Source of the DNA: Antrihabitans stalagmiti
GTDB taxonomy: Bacteria > Actinomycetota > Actinomycetes > Mycobacteriales > Mycobacteriaceae
DNA length: 64,000 nt
Assembly: GCF_016482825.1 (NCBI RefSeq)
Contig: NZ_JAEMNV010000006.1
Coordinates: 1-64,000, forward strand
Direction: 5' to 3'
The notes beneath the pieces are model-generated. The model ran no database searches, was not told the DNA's origin, and saw nothing but the letters and a program-made list of their open reading frames with translations. Numbering within the stretch: position 1 is the stretch's first letter; every line of letters starts with the position of its first letter. A program made the translations under genes and the position numbers. This document shows, piece after piece, positions 34,836-43,480 of this stretch.

Positions 34836-36365
34836 TTATCGGTCGGCACGCACCCAGATATCGCCTGCACCGGGCGTGACGGCGTCGACGAGTGCCCAGG
34901 CATCGCCGATCGGCAGGTCGAGGACCTCGTAGTGCCGTTTTCCAGCCGCCGTCGCCGCGACGATCGTTGCCACGCCCGCTCGTCGTTGAAAGAAGCTCTG
35001 CCGAACCGTCCAGCCGATGATTCCCGCGGACTCCAGGCAGTCGCGATCTCGATCGAGCGAACCGCTCTGTGTGACAAGCCAACCGGGCAGTATCACGTGA
35101 CCGAGGCCGCGATAGCGGTCCCAGGCCAGCCCTATCGCCGCGACGGTGGCAACGACCATGGCGATCCAGACGTACCAGGGGACGTCCCACCCAGCGACCT
35201 GTGCGACGAGCAACCCGACGACAACGGCGACGAGTGGCAGCAGGGCCCGGGTGAACCTGCGGCGCAGCGCAATCGGTCCGTGCGAGGTGAGTGCTGCTGT
35301 GCCCTGTGTCGCGTCGCCGATCAACTGTGCGAGCACACGACGAGCCTGCGCCGCTGGTGCTTGCGGCAGCACAAGCGAGGACTCCTGCTTCTCCGCGCTC
35401 ACGCCGGTCATGATGCCGTCGAGGTTCGCGCCACCCGCGAGGCGTAGCAGCAGAGGCTCTTTCAATGTTGCGCCGCGCAGCCGAGCCCGATCCAACGAGG
35501 TCTGCCGGGTCTTGAGCAATCCGTGATTGACGTGGAGGACGCGACCGTCGTCGATCACCTCCAAACCGCCGTAGGTCAGCAGGTAGCGGACGCACGCGAA
35601 GATGCTGGCAAGCAGCAGGAGCAGCAGCAGGCCGACGACCACGACGACGACAATTCCGAAACGTGCTCCTGCGTCGACACTGTCGGACACGACGCTGGAG
35701 TCTGCGATGCGCTGACCGAGGCCGTATTGGAAGGCGATGCCGACAGCCGCGAGGATTGCAACGACGCCGGTCGAGGAAAACGGCGCGTACTTGACCCAAC
35801 TCGGTGAGAAGTGCGCGATTTCTGTTGCGGCGACCGGTGGTTGGGCCTTGTCCAGCGAATCAGTCTCCTGCGGAGCGGGTTTGGTCAGTAGCGCGGCCCG
35901 CAGGCCGGGTACGAGCGACGCATCGAGGGCGTTCAGCAGAAATTTCTCGTCACCGGTCCCGGCTTGTGTACCTGTGCCGATCCGCACAATGGAGAGCCCG
36001 AGCACCCTGTGCAGCAGGCTTGCCTCGGAGTCGACGGAGCGAATCCGGGTGCGCGGTATCGACAGCAACTTCTTCTGGAACAGTCCGGTGCGAAGCTCGA
36101 TGTGAACCGCGCCGATGCGATAACTCGTTGTGAACCAGCGCAATAGAGCAAACGTCACGATTACCGCAAGTGCGACGAGGCTCCACATGTGGTTGCCGCT
36201 CTGAGCCCCGATGAAGAAGGACGCAAGCAGCACGGGCAGGAATTTGACTGCCTCGTTCACCGGATGGACCAGCAGCATGCGCTTGTCCAACCGCAGCCAC
36301 GGCTGCTCCTGTTCGGCGGCGATGGCTTCCGATCCCGAAGCTTCGTCGGGCACCAGGTCTGTCAT
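34836..36365 (-). CDS. Membrane protein with multiple bPH2 domains (YdbT-like)
   Basis: 509-aa membrane protein with paired helices at about residues 35-80, 180-250 and 370-410, and three bacterial PH (bPH2/DUF304) segments: SYRIGAVHIELRTGLFQKKL with SIPRTRIRSVDSE; GLEVIDDGRVLHVNHGLLKT with SLDRARLRGATLKEPLLLR; and the C-terminal LPGWLVTQSGSLDRDRDCLE. This matches YdbT, normally adjacent to a single-domain YdbS partner; the partner here is 1.7 kb away (38025-38504). In Bacillus the pair has been linked to resistance to other bacteria's toxins; function here is unknown. Its ATG overlaps the TetR stop (ATGA). Confidence 0.83.
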   Translation of the reverse strand: MTDLVPDEASGSEAIAAEQEQPWLRLDKRMLLVHPVNEAVKFLPVLLASFFIGAQSGNHMWSLVALAVIVTFALLRWFTTSYRIGAVHIELRTGLFQKKLLSIPRTRIRSVDSEASLLHRVLGLSIVRIGTGTQAGTGDEKFLLNALDASLVPGLRAALLTKPAPQETDSLDKAQPPVAATEIAHFSPSWVKYAPFSSTGVVAILAAVGIAFQYGLGQRIADSSVVSDSVDAGARFGIVVVVVVGLLLLLLLASIFACVRYLLTYGGLEVIDDGRVLHVNHGLLKTRQTSLDRARLRGATLKEPLLLRLAGGANLDGIMTGVSAEKQESSLVLPQAPAAQARRVLAQLIGDATQGTAALTSHGPIALRRRFTRALLPLVAVVVGLLVAQVAGWDVPWYVWIAMVVATVAAIGLAWDRYRGLGHVILPGWLVTQSGSLDRDRDCLESAGIIGWTVRQSFFQRRAGVATIVAATAAGKRHYEVLDLPIGDAWALVDAVTPGAGDIWVRADR

Positions 36366-37141
36366 GTCTCGAAACTACCGGCTTCGATGCCGTCGAGTAG
36401 TCGAGCAAGCCCGAAAGCGTGAGCGCCCGACATCGCCTGCTCCGTCGACGAATCGAACCCACCCGCGTTCCAGACAGCGTTCATCGTCGGGTGACGTTTC
36501 GGGTCGAAGTAATCCCGCCAGAGCCGGTCGCGATCGCCCCACCAGGCGTCGTTCGTCTGGCCCGTTCGTCGTTCGAGGTCGGCCGCTTCGCTCTCGGTCG
36601 CCGCCGTTGCCGTGACGAATGTCGTGATGGCCTCCGCGGCTGCAGTTGTCTCGCGTGCGCTCAGCTGCAGGTCGACAAGCGTCGAGAGCACGTATTCGCT
36701 GTCGGCGAGCATGCCGGGGCCGATCGGCGGACGGACGGTCGAAATCTGGCCGAGCCACGGATGCTGGTGGTACTGGGCGAGTGTGGCCTTCGCGTAGAGC
36801 TCGATCTGCTCGCGCCACGAGGCGGGGCGTGGTTCGCCGGGCGCAGGCAACGCCTTTGCTACCAGGAGCGCGTCGACCATCAGGTCGAGCAGTTCGCCCT
36901 TCGATGGCGCGTACGTATACAACGTCATCGTTCCTACGCCGAGGGCAGTGGCGACCCGGTTCATGGACACCGCCGCGAGGCCGTCGGCGTCGGCGATGGC
37001 GATGGCTGTGCCCACAACGTCGTCGACCGTCAGCTTCGGTCTACGCCCGGCTGCCGGCCGATCGGGAGAGGTCGCATGATGTCGCCACAGCAGCGGCAGG
37101 ATCCGGTCGGGATCGCCGGTACCGCTGTGTTCCATTGCCAC
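36362..37141 (-). CDS. TetR-family regulator controlling the divergent NmrA gene
   Basis: 259-aa TetR regulator. The helix-turn-helix lies at about residues 38-82 (VVGTAIAIADADGLAAVSMN, RVATALGVGTMTLYTYAPSK). The rest is a TetR_C-type ligand domain (WREQIELYAKATLAQYHQHP, and FGLARLLDGIEAG). GTG start has GGAAGG upstream. It is divergent from the NmrA-family gene, and the 78-bp gap holds two 15-bp inverted repeats, the probable operators. Its stop overlaps the start of the bPH2 gene, so that gene may be co-transcribed with it. Confidence 0.88.
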   Translation of the reverse strand: MAMEHSGTGDPDRILPLLWRHHATSPDRPAAGRRPKLTVDDVVGTAIAIADADGLAAVSMNRVATALGVGTMTLYTYAPSKGELLDLMVDALLVAKALPAPGEPRPASWREQIELYAKATLAQYHQHPWLGQISTVRPPIGPGMLADSEYVLSTLVDLQLSARETTAAAEAITTFVTATAATESEAADLERRTGQTNDAWWGDRDRLWRDYFDPKRHPTMNAVWNAGGFDSSTEQAMSGAHAFGLARLLDGIEAGSFET

Positions 37142-37164
37142 AACCTTCCCTGTCCGCCTGATTT

Positions 37165-37179
37165 TCGTATACCCTACGA
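37165..37179. promoter_or_regulatory. Candidate TetR operator 1
   Basis: TCGTATACCCTACGA, an imperfect copy of the 15-bp site at 37192-37206 (outer arms TCGTA/TACGA exact). Centre-to-centre distance is 27 bp. Confidence 0.6.
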
Positions 37180-37191
37180 CAAGAACTGAAT

Positions 37192-37206
37192 TCGTATGTC
37201 ATACGA
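37192..37206. promoter_or_regulatory. Candidate TetR operator 2
   Basis: TCGTATG-T-CATACGA is a perfect 7-bp inverted repeat about a single base, 13 bp before the NmrA-family ATG and next to its AAAGGGGTG ribosome site. Confidence 0.7.
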
Positions 37207-37219
37207 CAAAGGGGTGTCC

Positions 37220-38023
37220 ATGAAGGTGCTGGTCACAGGCGCGACACGCAACGTCGGCAGGCTGGTCGTCGATGAACTGCTGCGCCTCGGCGCAACCGAC
37301 GTGCGGGCCCTGACGACAGATCCAGAGAGCGCTGCCCTGCCGGCGGAGGTCGACGTCGTGACCGGATTCGTCGGCCGACTCGACACGCTGGAACAAGCGC
37401 TGCGCGGCGTCGACGTGCTTTACCTCGCGCCGCATCCGCCGACCGTGACGGACGCAGTCGCGCTGGCGGAACAGGCGGGCGTGGGCCGCATCGTCGACCT
37501 CGCCGGTGCCGTCGGGACGGGATGGGAGCCGATCGAGACGGCGGTCGAAGCGTCCTCGCTGGGGTGGACGCATCTCGAACCCGGCGAATTTATGGACAAC
37601 TACCTGATGTGGTCCGATCAGATCCGAACGACTGACCGCGTACGCGACGGCTATCGCGCCGCGGCCAATGCGGCCATCGACCTGTCCGACATTGCCGCGG
37701 TCGCCGCCCATGCCATCCTCGACGATTCCCACGTCGGCAAGTCTTACGAGCTGACCGGTCCGGAGTGCCTGCGCCGCGACGAGAAGCTCGCGGCGATCGC
37801 CTCCGTCCTCGGGCGCGAGATCTCCTACGTCGAACTCGACCACGAGGCCGCGGTAGCCGAGTTGGCAGCAGGCATGGGCGAATACGCCCGCTGGTACGTC
37901 GACGGGGTGGCGTCGCTGGTCGAGGCACCGCAACTCGCGGTCCAGACCGTAGCCGAGATCACCGGCAGGCCAGGAACGACGTTCGCGCAATGGGCCGCTG
38001 CCAATGTCGCGGCGTTTCGCTGA
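37220..38023 (+). CDS. NmrA/SDR-type NAD(P)-binding protein
   Basis: 267-aa atypical short-chain dehydrogenase of the NmrA/QOR2-like group. The dinucleotide motif is VLVTGATRNVGRLVVDELL (residues 3-21), then LYLAPHPPTVTDAVALAEQA and GVGRIVDLAGAV. The HTHLEPGEFMDNYL-like segment WTHLEPGEFMDNYLMW is typical of NAD(P)H:quinone or redox-sensing members without the YxxxK catalytic pair. ATG at 37220 was chosen over 37196 because of the AAAGGGGTG ribosome site and because the earlier ATG lies in the operator. It is controlled, by inference, by the divergent TetR. Substrate unknown. Confidence 0.83.
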   Translation: MKVLVTGATRNVGRLVVDELLRLGATDVRALTTDPESAALPAEVDVVTGFVGRLDTLEQALRGVDVLYLAPHPPTVTDAVALAEQAGVGRIVDLAGAVGTGWEPIETAVEASSLGWTHLEPGEFMDNYLMWSDQIRTTDRVRDGYRAAANAAIDLSDIAAVAAHAILDDSHVGKSYELTGPECLRRDEKLAAIASVLGREISYVELDHEAAVAELAAGMGEYARWYVDGVASLVEAPQLAVQTVAEITGRPGTTFAQWAAANVAAFR

Positions 38024-38024
38024 A

Positions 38025-38504
38025 TCAGGTTGCGTCGCTGGTGTTTCTGGCCGCGATCTCGGTGAGCTGCGCGACGGTGCGATCGGCGACCTCGTTGTCC
38101 AACGCGGTTATCTTGACCGCCCCGGCCGACGATGCGGTCGTCACCGTGACTGTGGCCAAGCCGAGCATCCGACCGATAGGTCCACGCTCGGTGTCGACGG
38201 TCTGGACGCGGGAGATCGGAGCGATGCGGCGCTCCTGCGTGAACCAGCCGGTTCGGGTGTAGACCGCGGTGTCGCTCACCTCCCAGCGATGGACCGCATA
38301 CCGCCACATCGGCACGCCACCGATGTGAGCAGCAGCGAGGACCACGCTCGCGGCGAACACTCCAACGTGTACCGCCGACGTAGCGTCGCCGTCGACGATT
38401 GCCCATACGATCTGAGCGACGAAGGGGACAACCCACAGCAGAGCCGCGTTGATGGCCCACAGCGCTTTGGCCTTCGGGCTCGGTCGCCAGGCGGGGTCGG
38501 CCAT
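38025..38504 (-). CDS. Single bPH2-domain membrane protein (YdbS-like)
   Basis: 159-aa membrane protein: two helices (about residues 15-35 and 45-62), then one bPH2 domain (RYAVHRWEVSDTAVYTRTGW, RRIAPISRVQTVDTERGPI, GLATVTVTTASSAGAVKI). It resembles YdbS, the usual operon partner of the YdbT-like protein at 34836-36365. Here a TetR/NmrA pair lies between them. An open frame extends far upstream but is antisense to fbiC, so the ATG at 38504 was preferred; GTG codons slightly upstream (38510, 38522) are possible. It converges on the NmrA gene with a 1-bp gap. Confidence 0.8.
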   Translation of the reverse strand: MADPAWRPSPKAKALWAINAALLWVVPFVAQIVWAIVDGDATSAVHVGVFAASVVLAAAHIGGVPMWRYAVHRWEVSDTAVYTRTGWFTQERRIAPISRVQTVDTERGPIGRMLGLATVTVTTASSAGAVKITALDNEVADRTVAQLTEIAARNTSDAT

Positions 38505-38609
38505 CGTCACGGTCGGAGTCACAGCGTCACGATCGGAGTCATACAGCCATCGTCCACGATCGTGCGCGGACCTGGGGAACGACCCTCCCGGTGGCAGGGC
38601 GGGTAGGTA

Positions 38610-41177
38610 GTGGCGCATGATCGAACCGTGACCCTGCTGCCGGACCCGATCTTGCCCGCCGCACCACCGACTGTGCCGACCCCGTCCGCGATGCGCCGTG
38701 CGCTGCGACGGGCACGGGATGGGGCGACCCTGAACGTCGACGAGGCCGTTGTGCTGCTGCAGGCGCGCGACGCCGATCTGCGGGACCTCTGTCTGAGTGC
38801 CGCGCGAGTCCGTGACGCTGGTTTGGAGGCCGCAGGCCGACCGAAGACGGTCACGTACTCGCGCAAGGTGTTCATCCCGCTGACGCGGCTGTGCCGCGAC
38901 AAGTGCCACTACTGCACGTTCGTCACCGTGCCCGGCAAACTGCGGGCCGAAGGGCACGGCGCTTTCCTCGAGCCGGACGAGGTACTCGAGATCGCTCGCC
39001 GCGGTGCCGAGTTGGGTTGCAAGGAAGCGTTGTTCACGCTCGGGGACCGACCCGAGGCGCGCTGGCCGGAAGCGAAGGAATGGCTCGACGCCCGTGGCTA
39101 CGACTCGACACTGGATTACCTGCGCGCCATGTCGATTCGTGTGCTCGAGGAGACCGGCCTGCTGCCGCATCTGAATCCGGGTGTGCTGAGCTGGGAGGAG
39201 ATCTCCCGGCTCAAACCCGTTGCGCCGTCGATGGGGATGATGCTCGAGACGACGTCGACCCGGCTGTTCACCGAAAAAGGGCAGTGCCACTACGGAAGTC
39301 CCGACAAGGACCCGGCGGTTCGACTCCGAACCCTTACCGACGCAGGGCGACTGAGTGTGCCGTTCACGACGGGCATCCTCGTCGGCATCGGTGAGACGCT
39401 GACCGATCGCGCCGAGTCGATCATGGCAATCCGAAAGTCGCACAAGGCTTTCGGGCATGTGCAGGAAGTGATCGTGCAGAACTTCCTCGCGAAGTCCGAC
39501 ACGGTGATGCGCGGCGCACCAGACGCAGGAATCGCAGAGTTCACCGCGACGATCGCCGTTGCGCGGCTACTGCTCGGTCCTGGCATGCGGATCCAGGCGC
39601 CGCCGAACCTCGTCTCCAACACCGAGTGCCTTGCGCTCATCGGTGCGGGAGTCGACGACTGGGGTGGCGTGTCGCCGCTCACGCCCGACCATGTGAATCC
39701 GGAACGCCCGTGGCCGAACCTGGACACGCTTGCCGAGATCACCGCCGCGGCCGGCTACACGCTGACCGAACGCACTGCCGCACAACCGAAGTACGTCCTT
39801 GCCGGTCATCCGTGGATAGATCCGCGCATCACAGCACACGTGCAGGCGCTCGCCGATCCGGAGACCGGGCTTGCGAAACTCGACACCTTGCCGGTCGGGC
39901 TACCGTGGCAGGAACCGGACGAATCGTGGGAGTCGACCGGGCGCACCGACCTGAACGCGTCGATCGATACCGACGGTCGCAACACCGAAACCCGCAGCGA
40001 CCTCGGTAGCGCGTTCGGCGACTGGGACACCGTTCGAGAGCAGGTGCTGTCGCTGGCGGCTCCCGTCCGCGTCGACACCGATCTCGTTGCGGCACTTCGC
40101 TCGGCGGAGCGTAATCCGGCAGGCTGCACCGACGACGAGTACCTCGCCCTCGCGACGGCCGAGGGTCCGGGGTTGGAAGCTGTTGTTGCACTTGCCGATG
40201 CGCTCCGAAAGGAGGCGGTCGGCGACACCGTCACCTACGTCGTCAACCGAAACATCAACTTCACCAACATCTGCTACACCGGCTGCCGGTTCTGTGCCTT
40301 CGCGCAGCGAAAGGGCGACGCCGACGCGTTCACGCTGTCGATGGACGACGTCGCCGACCGGGCGTGGGAGGCGCATGTCCAAGGTGCGACCGAGGTCTGC
40401 ATGCAGGGTGGTATCGATCCCGAACTGCCCGCCACCGGGTATGCGGATCTGGTTCGCGCGGTGAAGAACCGAGTGCCCTCGATGCACGTCCACGCCTTCA
40501 GCCCGATGGAGATCGTCAACGGCGCGGCACGTGGTGGACAGAGCGTTCGTGACTGGCTCATCGATCTTCGCGAGGCAGGTCTCGACACCATTCCCGGTAC
40601 GGCGGCCGAGATCCTCGACGACGAGGTTCGCTGGATCCTCACCAAGGGCAAACTGCCGACCGCGACCTGGGTCGACGTCGTCACCACCGCACACCAGGTC
40701 GGTCTCCGGTCCAGCTCGACGATGATGTACGGCCACGTCGACAATCCGAAGCACTGGGTCGGACACCTGCGCGTACTGCGCGGAATCCAGGACAAGACAG
40801 GCGGATTCACCGAGTTCGTGCCGCTGCCGTTCGTGCATCAGTCCTCGCCGCTCTACCTTGCGGGCGCTGCCCGACCAGGACCGACCAATCGCGATAACCG
40901 CGCGGTGCACGCGCTCGCTCGAATAATGTTGCACGGCAGCATCGACAACATTCAGGTCAGCTGGGTCAAACTAGGGGTCACCGGCAGTCGCGTGATGCTC
41001 GCGGGCGGTGCCAACGATCTTGGGGGAACTTTGATGGAAGAGACCATTTCTCGGATGGCCGGGTCGGAACACGGTTCGTCGAAGTCGGTCGCCGAGTTGC
41101 GCGCGATCGCCGAAGGCATCGACCGTCCGGCTCGGCAGCGCACCACTGCCTACGCGGACAAGGTCCACGTCGCGTGA
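38610..41177 (+). CDS. fbiC: F420 biosynthesis FO synthase FbiC (fused CofG-CofH)
   Basis: 855-aa two-module radical SAM enzyme making 7,8-didemethyl-8-hydroxy-5-deazariboflavin (FO), the chromophore of F420, from tyrosine and the flavin precursor. The CofG-like N-terminal half has CRDKCHYC (about residues 95-102) and the CofH-like half CYTGCRFC (about 556-563), each the Cx3Cx2C cluster site. Archaea encode the halves separately; fusion is the actinobacterial form. The GTG at 38610 was taken; GTG at 38628 is possible. The following gene overlaps its stop (GTGA). Position before ferredoxin and dapC matches the Rv1173-Rv1178 order. Confidence 0.96.
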   Translation: MAHDRTVTLLPDPILPAAPPTVPTPSAMRRALRRARDGATLNVDEAVVLLQARDADLRDLCLSAARVRDAGLEAAGRPKTVTYSRKVFIPLTRLCRDKCHYCTFVTVPGKLRAEGHGAFLEPDEVLEIARRGAELGCKEALFTLGDRPEARWPEAKEWLDARGYDSTLDYLRAMSIRVLEETGLLPHLNPGVLSWEEISRLKPVAPSMGMMLETTSTRLFTEKGQCHYGSPDKDPAVRLRTLTDAGRLSVPFTTGILVGIGETLTDRAESIMAIRKSHKAFGHVQEVIVQNFLAKSDTVMRGAPDAGIAEFTATIAVARLLLGPGMRIQAPPNLVSNTECLALIGAGVDDWGGVSPLTPDHVNPERPWPNLDTLAEITAAAGYTLTERTAAQPKYVLAGHPWIDPRITAHVQALADPETGLAKLDTLPVGLPWQEPDESWESTGRTDLNASIDTDGRNTETRSDLGSAFGDWDTVREQVLSLAAPVRVDTDLVAALRSAERNPAGCTDDEYLALATAEGPGLEAVVALADALRKEAVGDTVTYVVNRNINFTNICYTGCRFCAFAQRKGDADAFTLSMDDVADRAWEAHVQGATEVCMQGGIDPELPATGYADLVRAVKNRVPSMHVHAFSPMEIVNGAARGGQSVRDWLIDLREAGLDTIPGTAAEILDDEVRWILTKGKLPTATWVDVVTTAHQVGLRSSSTMMYGHVDNPKHWVGHLRVLRGIQDKTGGFTEFVPLPFVHQSSPLYLAGAARPGPTNRDNRAVHALARIMLHGSIDNIQVSWVKLGVTGSRVMLAGGANDLGGTLMEETISRMAGSEHGSSKSVAELRAIAEGIDRPARQRTTAYADKVHVA

Positions 41178-41911
41178 GCGAAGCGATCACGGACAAAGAG
41201 GTCGCGGCCGTCCTCGGTCGGGCGGTGTGGGTCATCAACCCGGTGCTCGACGTGCTTTCGACGATCGATCCGCTCGGGTTGCGAGGCCGGACGAAGCGGA
41301 CCGAACCATCCGGTGATTCCGTCGTCGATCGCGGCTTGGATGCCATGGCGTGGGTGTTGAACACCGCAGACGTACCTGGCACGAAGTCCTGGGAGGGGAT
41401 GAGTCTGCACGAGCGCTCGGCGTGGTGGGTCCGTCGCGTCGGTGCGTTGAACAACCTGGTCGTCGCGTATCCGGGTGTGTTCGGTGCGCTGTTGCAACGC
41501 CTGCCGCTGCAGGATGCGCTCGGTTTCGCAAACCAATCGATCGTGCTCTGTGCCGTCGCGCGGGAATACGGGATCGTCGATCAGCACAAGCAGGTCGAAC
41601 TGATAGCGGCCGTGCTGTGTCAGCGAAATATCGGCGGCGCGTCGGCAAAGGCAGCTGCGGCGGCGGGACAGCTTGCCGAGGCCGAGCAGGACAGCAAGTG
41701 GACGCCGTTCGCCCTGGCAAAGGCGTTGTGGCGAATCACGAAGATCGTGCGTGGGATCACCGACGAACTCGGCAAACGGCCGCGGCCGAAAAAGATCTTT
41801 CGGCTGTTCGGGATGCTTCCGGCGGTCGGCGTCGTCGCCGACTACTTCGGTGAATTCGGTGCGTTGTCACGGGCGGCGAAAGCCGGCCAACAATGGATCG
41901 CAGCCAGTTAG
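41174..41911 (+). CDS. Unknown protein coupled to fbiC
   Basis: 245-aa protein that I do not recognise. Its GTG overlaps the fbiC stop (GTGA), implying coupled translation. It has a hydrophobic N-terminal patch ([20 protein letters not shown]), a helical core ([40 protein letters not shown]), an Ala-rich stretch ([20 protein letters not shown]) and a basic segment ([20 protein letters not shown]) before a last hydrophobic helix. Overall it looks like a largely helical, possibly membrane-associated protein. A link to F420 is suggested only by position. Confidence 0.75.
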   Translation: MSEAITDKEVAAVLGRAVWVINPVLDVLSTIDPLGLRGRTKRTEPSGDSVVDRGLDAMAWVLNTADVPGTKSWEGMSLHERSAWWVRRVGALNNLVVAYPGVFGALLQRLPLQDALGFANQSIVLCAVAREYGIVDQHKQVELIAAVLCQRNIGGASAKAAAAAGQLAEAEQDSKWTPFALAKALWRITKIVRGITDELGKRPRPKKIFRLFGMLPAVGVVADYFGEFGALSRAAKAGQQWIAAS

Positions 41912-42020
41912 GGCAGACTTACAACGGTAGGGCCGACGTGGGCGGGGATACTGTCCACGGGCGGTTTACCGCGCGCGTGAGGGTTGTCGAGCAACGTTTC
42001 GGAACAAGGAGAGCAGGCCA

Positions 42021-42344
42021 GTGACCTACATCATCGCTGAACCGTGCGTAGATGTGTTGGATAAGGCATGCATCGAAGAGTGCCCCGTTGATTGCATCTA
42101 CGAGGGTGGTCGGATGCTCTACATCCATCCCGACGAATGCGTCGACTGTGGGGCGTGCGAGCCGGTCTGCCCGGTTGAAGCGATCTTCTACGAAGACGAC
42201 ACCCCGGATCAGTGGACCGGATACATCAACGCAAATGTCGATTTCTTCGACGAGCTCGGCTCGCCTGGCGGCGCCGCGAAGCTCGGGAAGGTCGACTACG
42301 ATCCGCCGTTCGTCAAGGCTCTGCCGCCCATGAGCGAGGGCTAG
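42021..42344 (+). CDS. fdxA: Ferredoxin, 7Fe type
   Basis: 107-aa electron carrier. The N-terminal half has the 3Fe-4S plus 4Fe-4S pattern: CVDVLDKACIEECPVDCI with an altered first motif, and CVDCGACEPVCPVEAI for the second cluster. The C-terminal tail (YINANVDFFDELGSPGGAAK) is typical of mycobacterial FdxA/FdxC. GTG at 42021 has AAGGAGAG 7 nt upstream. dapC begins at the next base after the stop. Rv1177 (fdxC) is the positional counterpart. Redox partners are unknown, though such ferredoxins often serve cytochromes P450. Confidence 0.94.
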   Translation: MTYIIAEPCVDVLDKACIEECPVDCIYEGGRMLYIHPDECVDCGACEPVCPVEAIFYEDDTPDQWTGYINANVDFFDELGSPGGAAKLGKVDYDPPFVKALPPMSEG

Positions 42345-43451
42345 TTGGCCCGCACGCCGGTTTCGGCCATCCTGCCCGATTTTCCTTGGGACACAATTGC
42401 TTCCGCGAAAGCGCTGGCGCAGTCCCATCCGGACGGGATCGTCGATCTCTCGGTCGGTACGCCGGTAGATCCGGTCGACGGGACTATCCGTGACGCGTTG
42501 GCGTCGGTCTCGGCGGTGTCGGGCTACCCGACGACACACGGCACCCGCGAGCTGCGGGTTGCCGCCGTCGAATCGTTGCAGCGGCGCTACGGCATAACAG
42601 GTCTCGACGAGCAGGCTGTGCTGCCGGTCATCGGCACCAAAGAACTCATCGCCTGGCTACCGCGGTTGCTCGGCCTCGGTCCCGACGACCTTGTCGTCAC
42701 TCCGGAACTCGCTTACCCGACCTATGAGGTCGGCGCGTTGTTGGCTGGGGCGCGAGTTGTCCGCGCCGACGGGTTGACACAGCTCGGCCCGGATTCGCCT
42801 GCGCTGATCTTCGTCAACTCGCCGTCCAACCCGACCGGCAAGGTGCTGCCCGTCGACCATCTCCGCAAGGTTGTCGCCTACGCCCGTGAGCGTGGTGCGA
42901 TCGTGGCATCCGACGAGTGCTACCTAGGCCTCACCTGGGAGGGCGAGGCGCCGTCGATACTCGACGACCGAGTCTGCGACGGCGACCACACAGGACTGCT
43001 TGCCATCCACTCGCTGTCGAAGACTTCCAACCTCGCGAGTTACCGTGCCGGCTTCGTCACGGGTGACGCCGCCCTGGTTGCCGAATTGCTCGCGGTCCGC
43101 AAACACGCGGGAATGATGGTGCCGTTCCCGGTGCAGGCAGCGATGACGGCGGCGTTGAACACCGACGAACACGAGTCTCAGCAGCGCGAACGCTACCGCG
43201 CACGGCGGACGGCCCTGCTTGCCGCGCTTCGTGATGCGGGCTTCCAGGTCGATCTTTCCGAAGCCGGCCTCTACCTGTGGACCACGCGCGGCGAAACATG
43301 CCGCACGACGGTCGACTGGTTCGCCGAGCTCGGGATCCTCGTCGCCCCAGGCGAGTTCTACGGTCCGAGCGGCGCGAAGCATGTGCGGATCGCGTTGACC
43401 GCTACGGACGAGCGGATCGCAGCGGCCGTGGACAGGCTGTCGGAGGGTTAG
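42345..43451 (+). CDS. dapC: Succinyldiaminopimelate transaminase
   Basis: 368-aa fold-type I PLP aminotransferase. The cofactor Lys is in SLSKTSNLASYRAGF (about residue 226), with NSPSNPTGK and SDECYLGLTWEGEAPS the usual active-site segments. It converts N-succinyl-2-amino-6-oxopimelate to N-succinyl-LL-diaminopimelate using glutamate, toward meso-DAP and lysine. dapD and dapE in the same window support this pathway. The start is a TTG immediately after the ferredoxin stop, with GCGAGGG inside the ferredoxin tail as ribosome site. A related class-I aminotransferase of other specificity cannot be fully excluded. Confidence 0.87.
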   Translation: MARTPVSAILPDFPWDTIASAKALAQSHPDGIVDLSVGTPVDPVDGTIRDALASVSAVSGYPTTHGTRELRVAAVESLQRRYGITGLDEQAVLPVIGTKELIAWLPRLLGLGPDDLVVTPELAYPTYEVGALLAGARVVRADGLTQLGPDSPALIFVNSPSNPTGKVLPVDHLRKVVAYARERGAIVASDECYLGLTWEGEAPSILDDRVCDGDHTGLLAIHSLSKTSNLASYRAGFVTGDAALVAELLAVRKHAGMMVPFPVQAAMTAALNTDEHESQQRERYRARRTALLAALRDAGFQVDLSEAGLYLWTTRGETCRTTVDWFAELGILVAPGEFYGPSGAKHVRIALTATDERIAAAVDRLSEG

Positions 43452-43480
43452 TTGTCGGTGGAGTAGGCAACTATGGGGGT

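Noticed and set aside
38505-39458. Upstream extension of the bPH2 gene on the minus strand
   Set aside because: The extra codons are antisense to fbiC and match no membrane or PH sequence; the family's usual N-terminus starts at about 38504.
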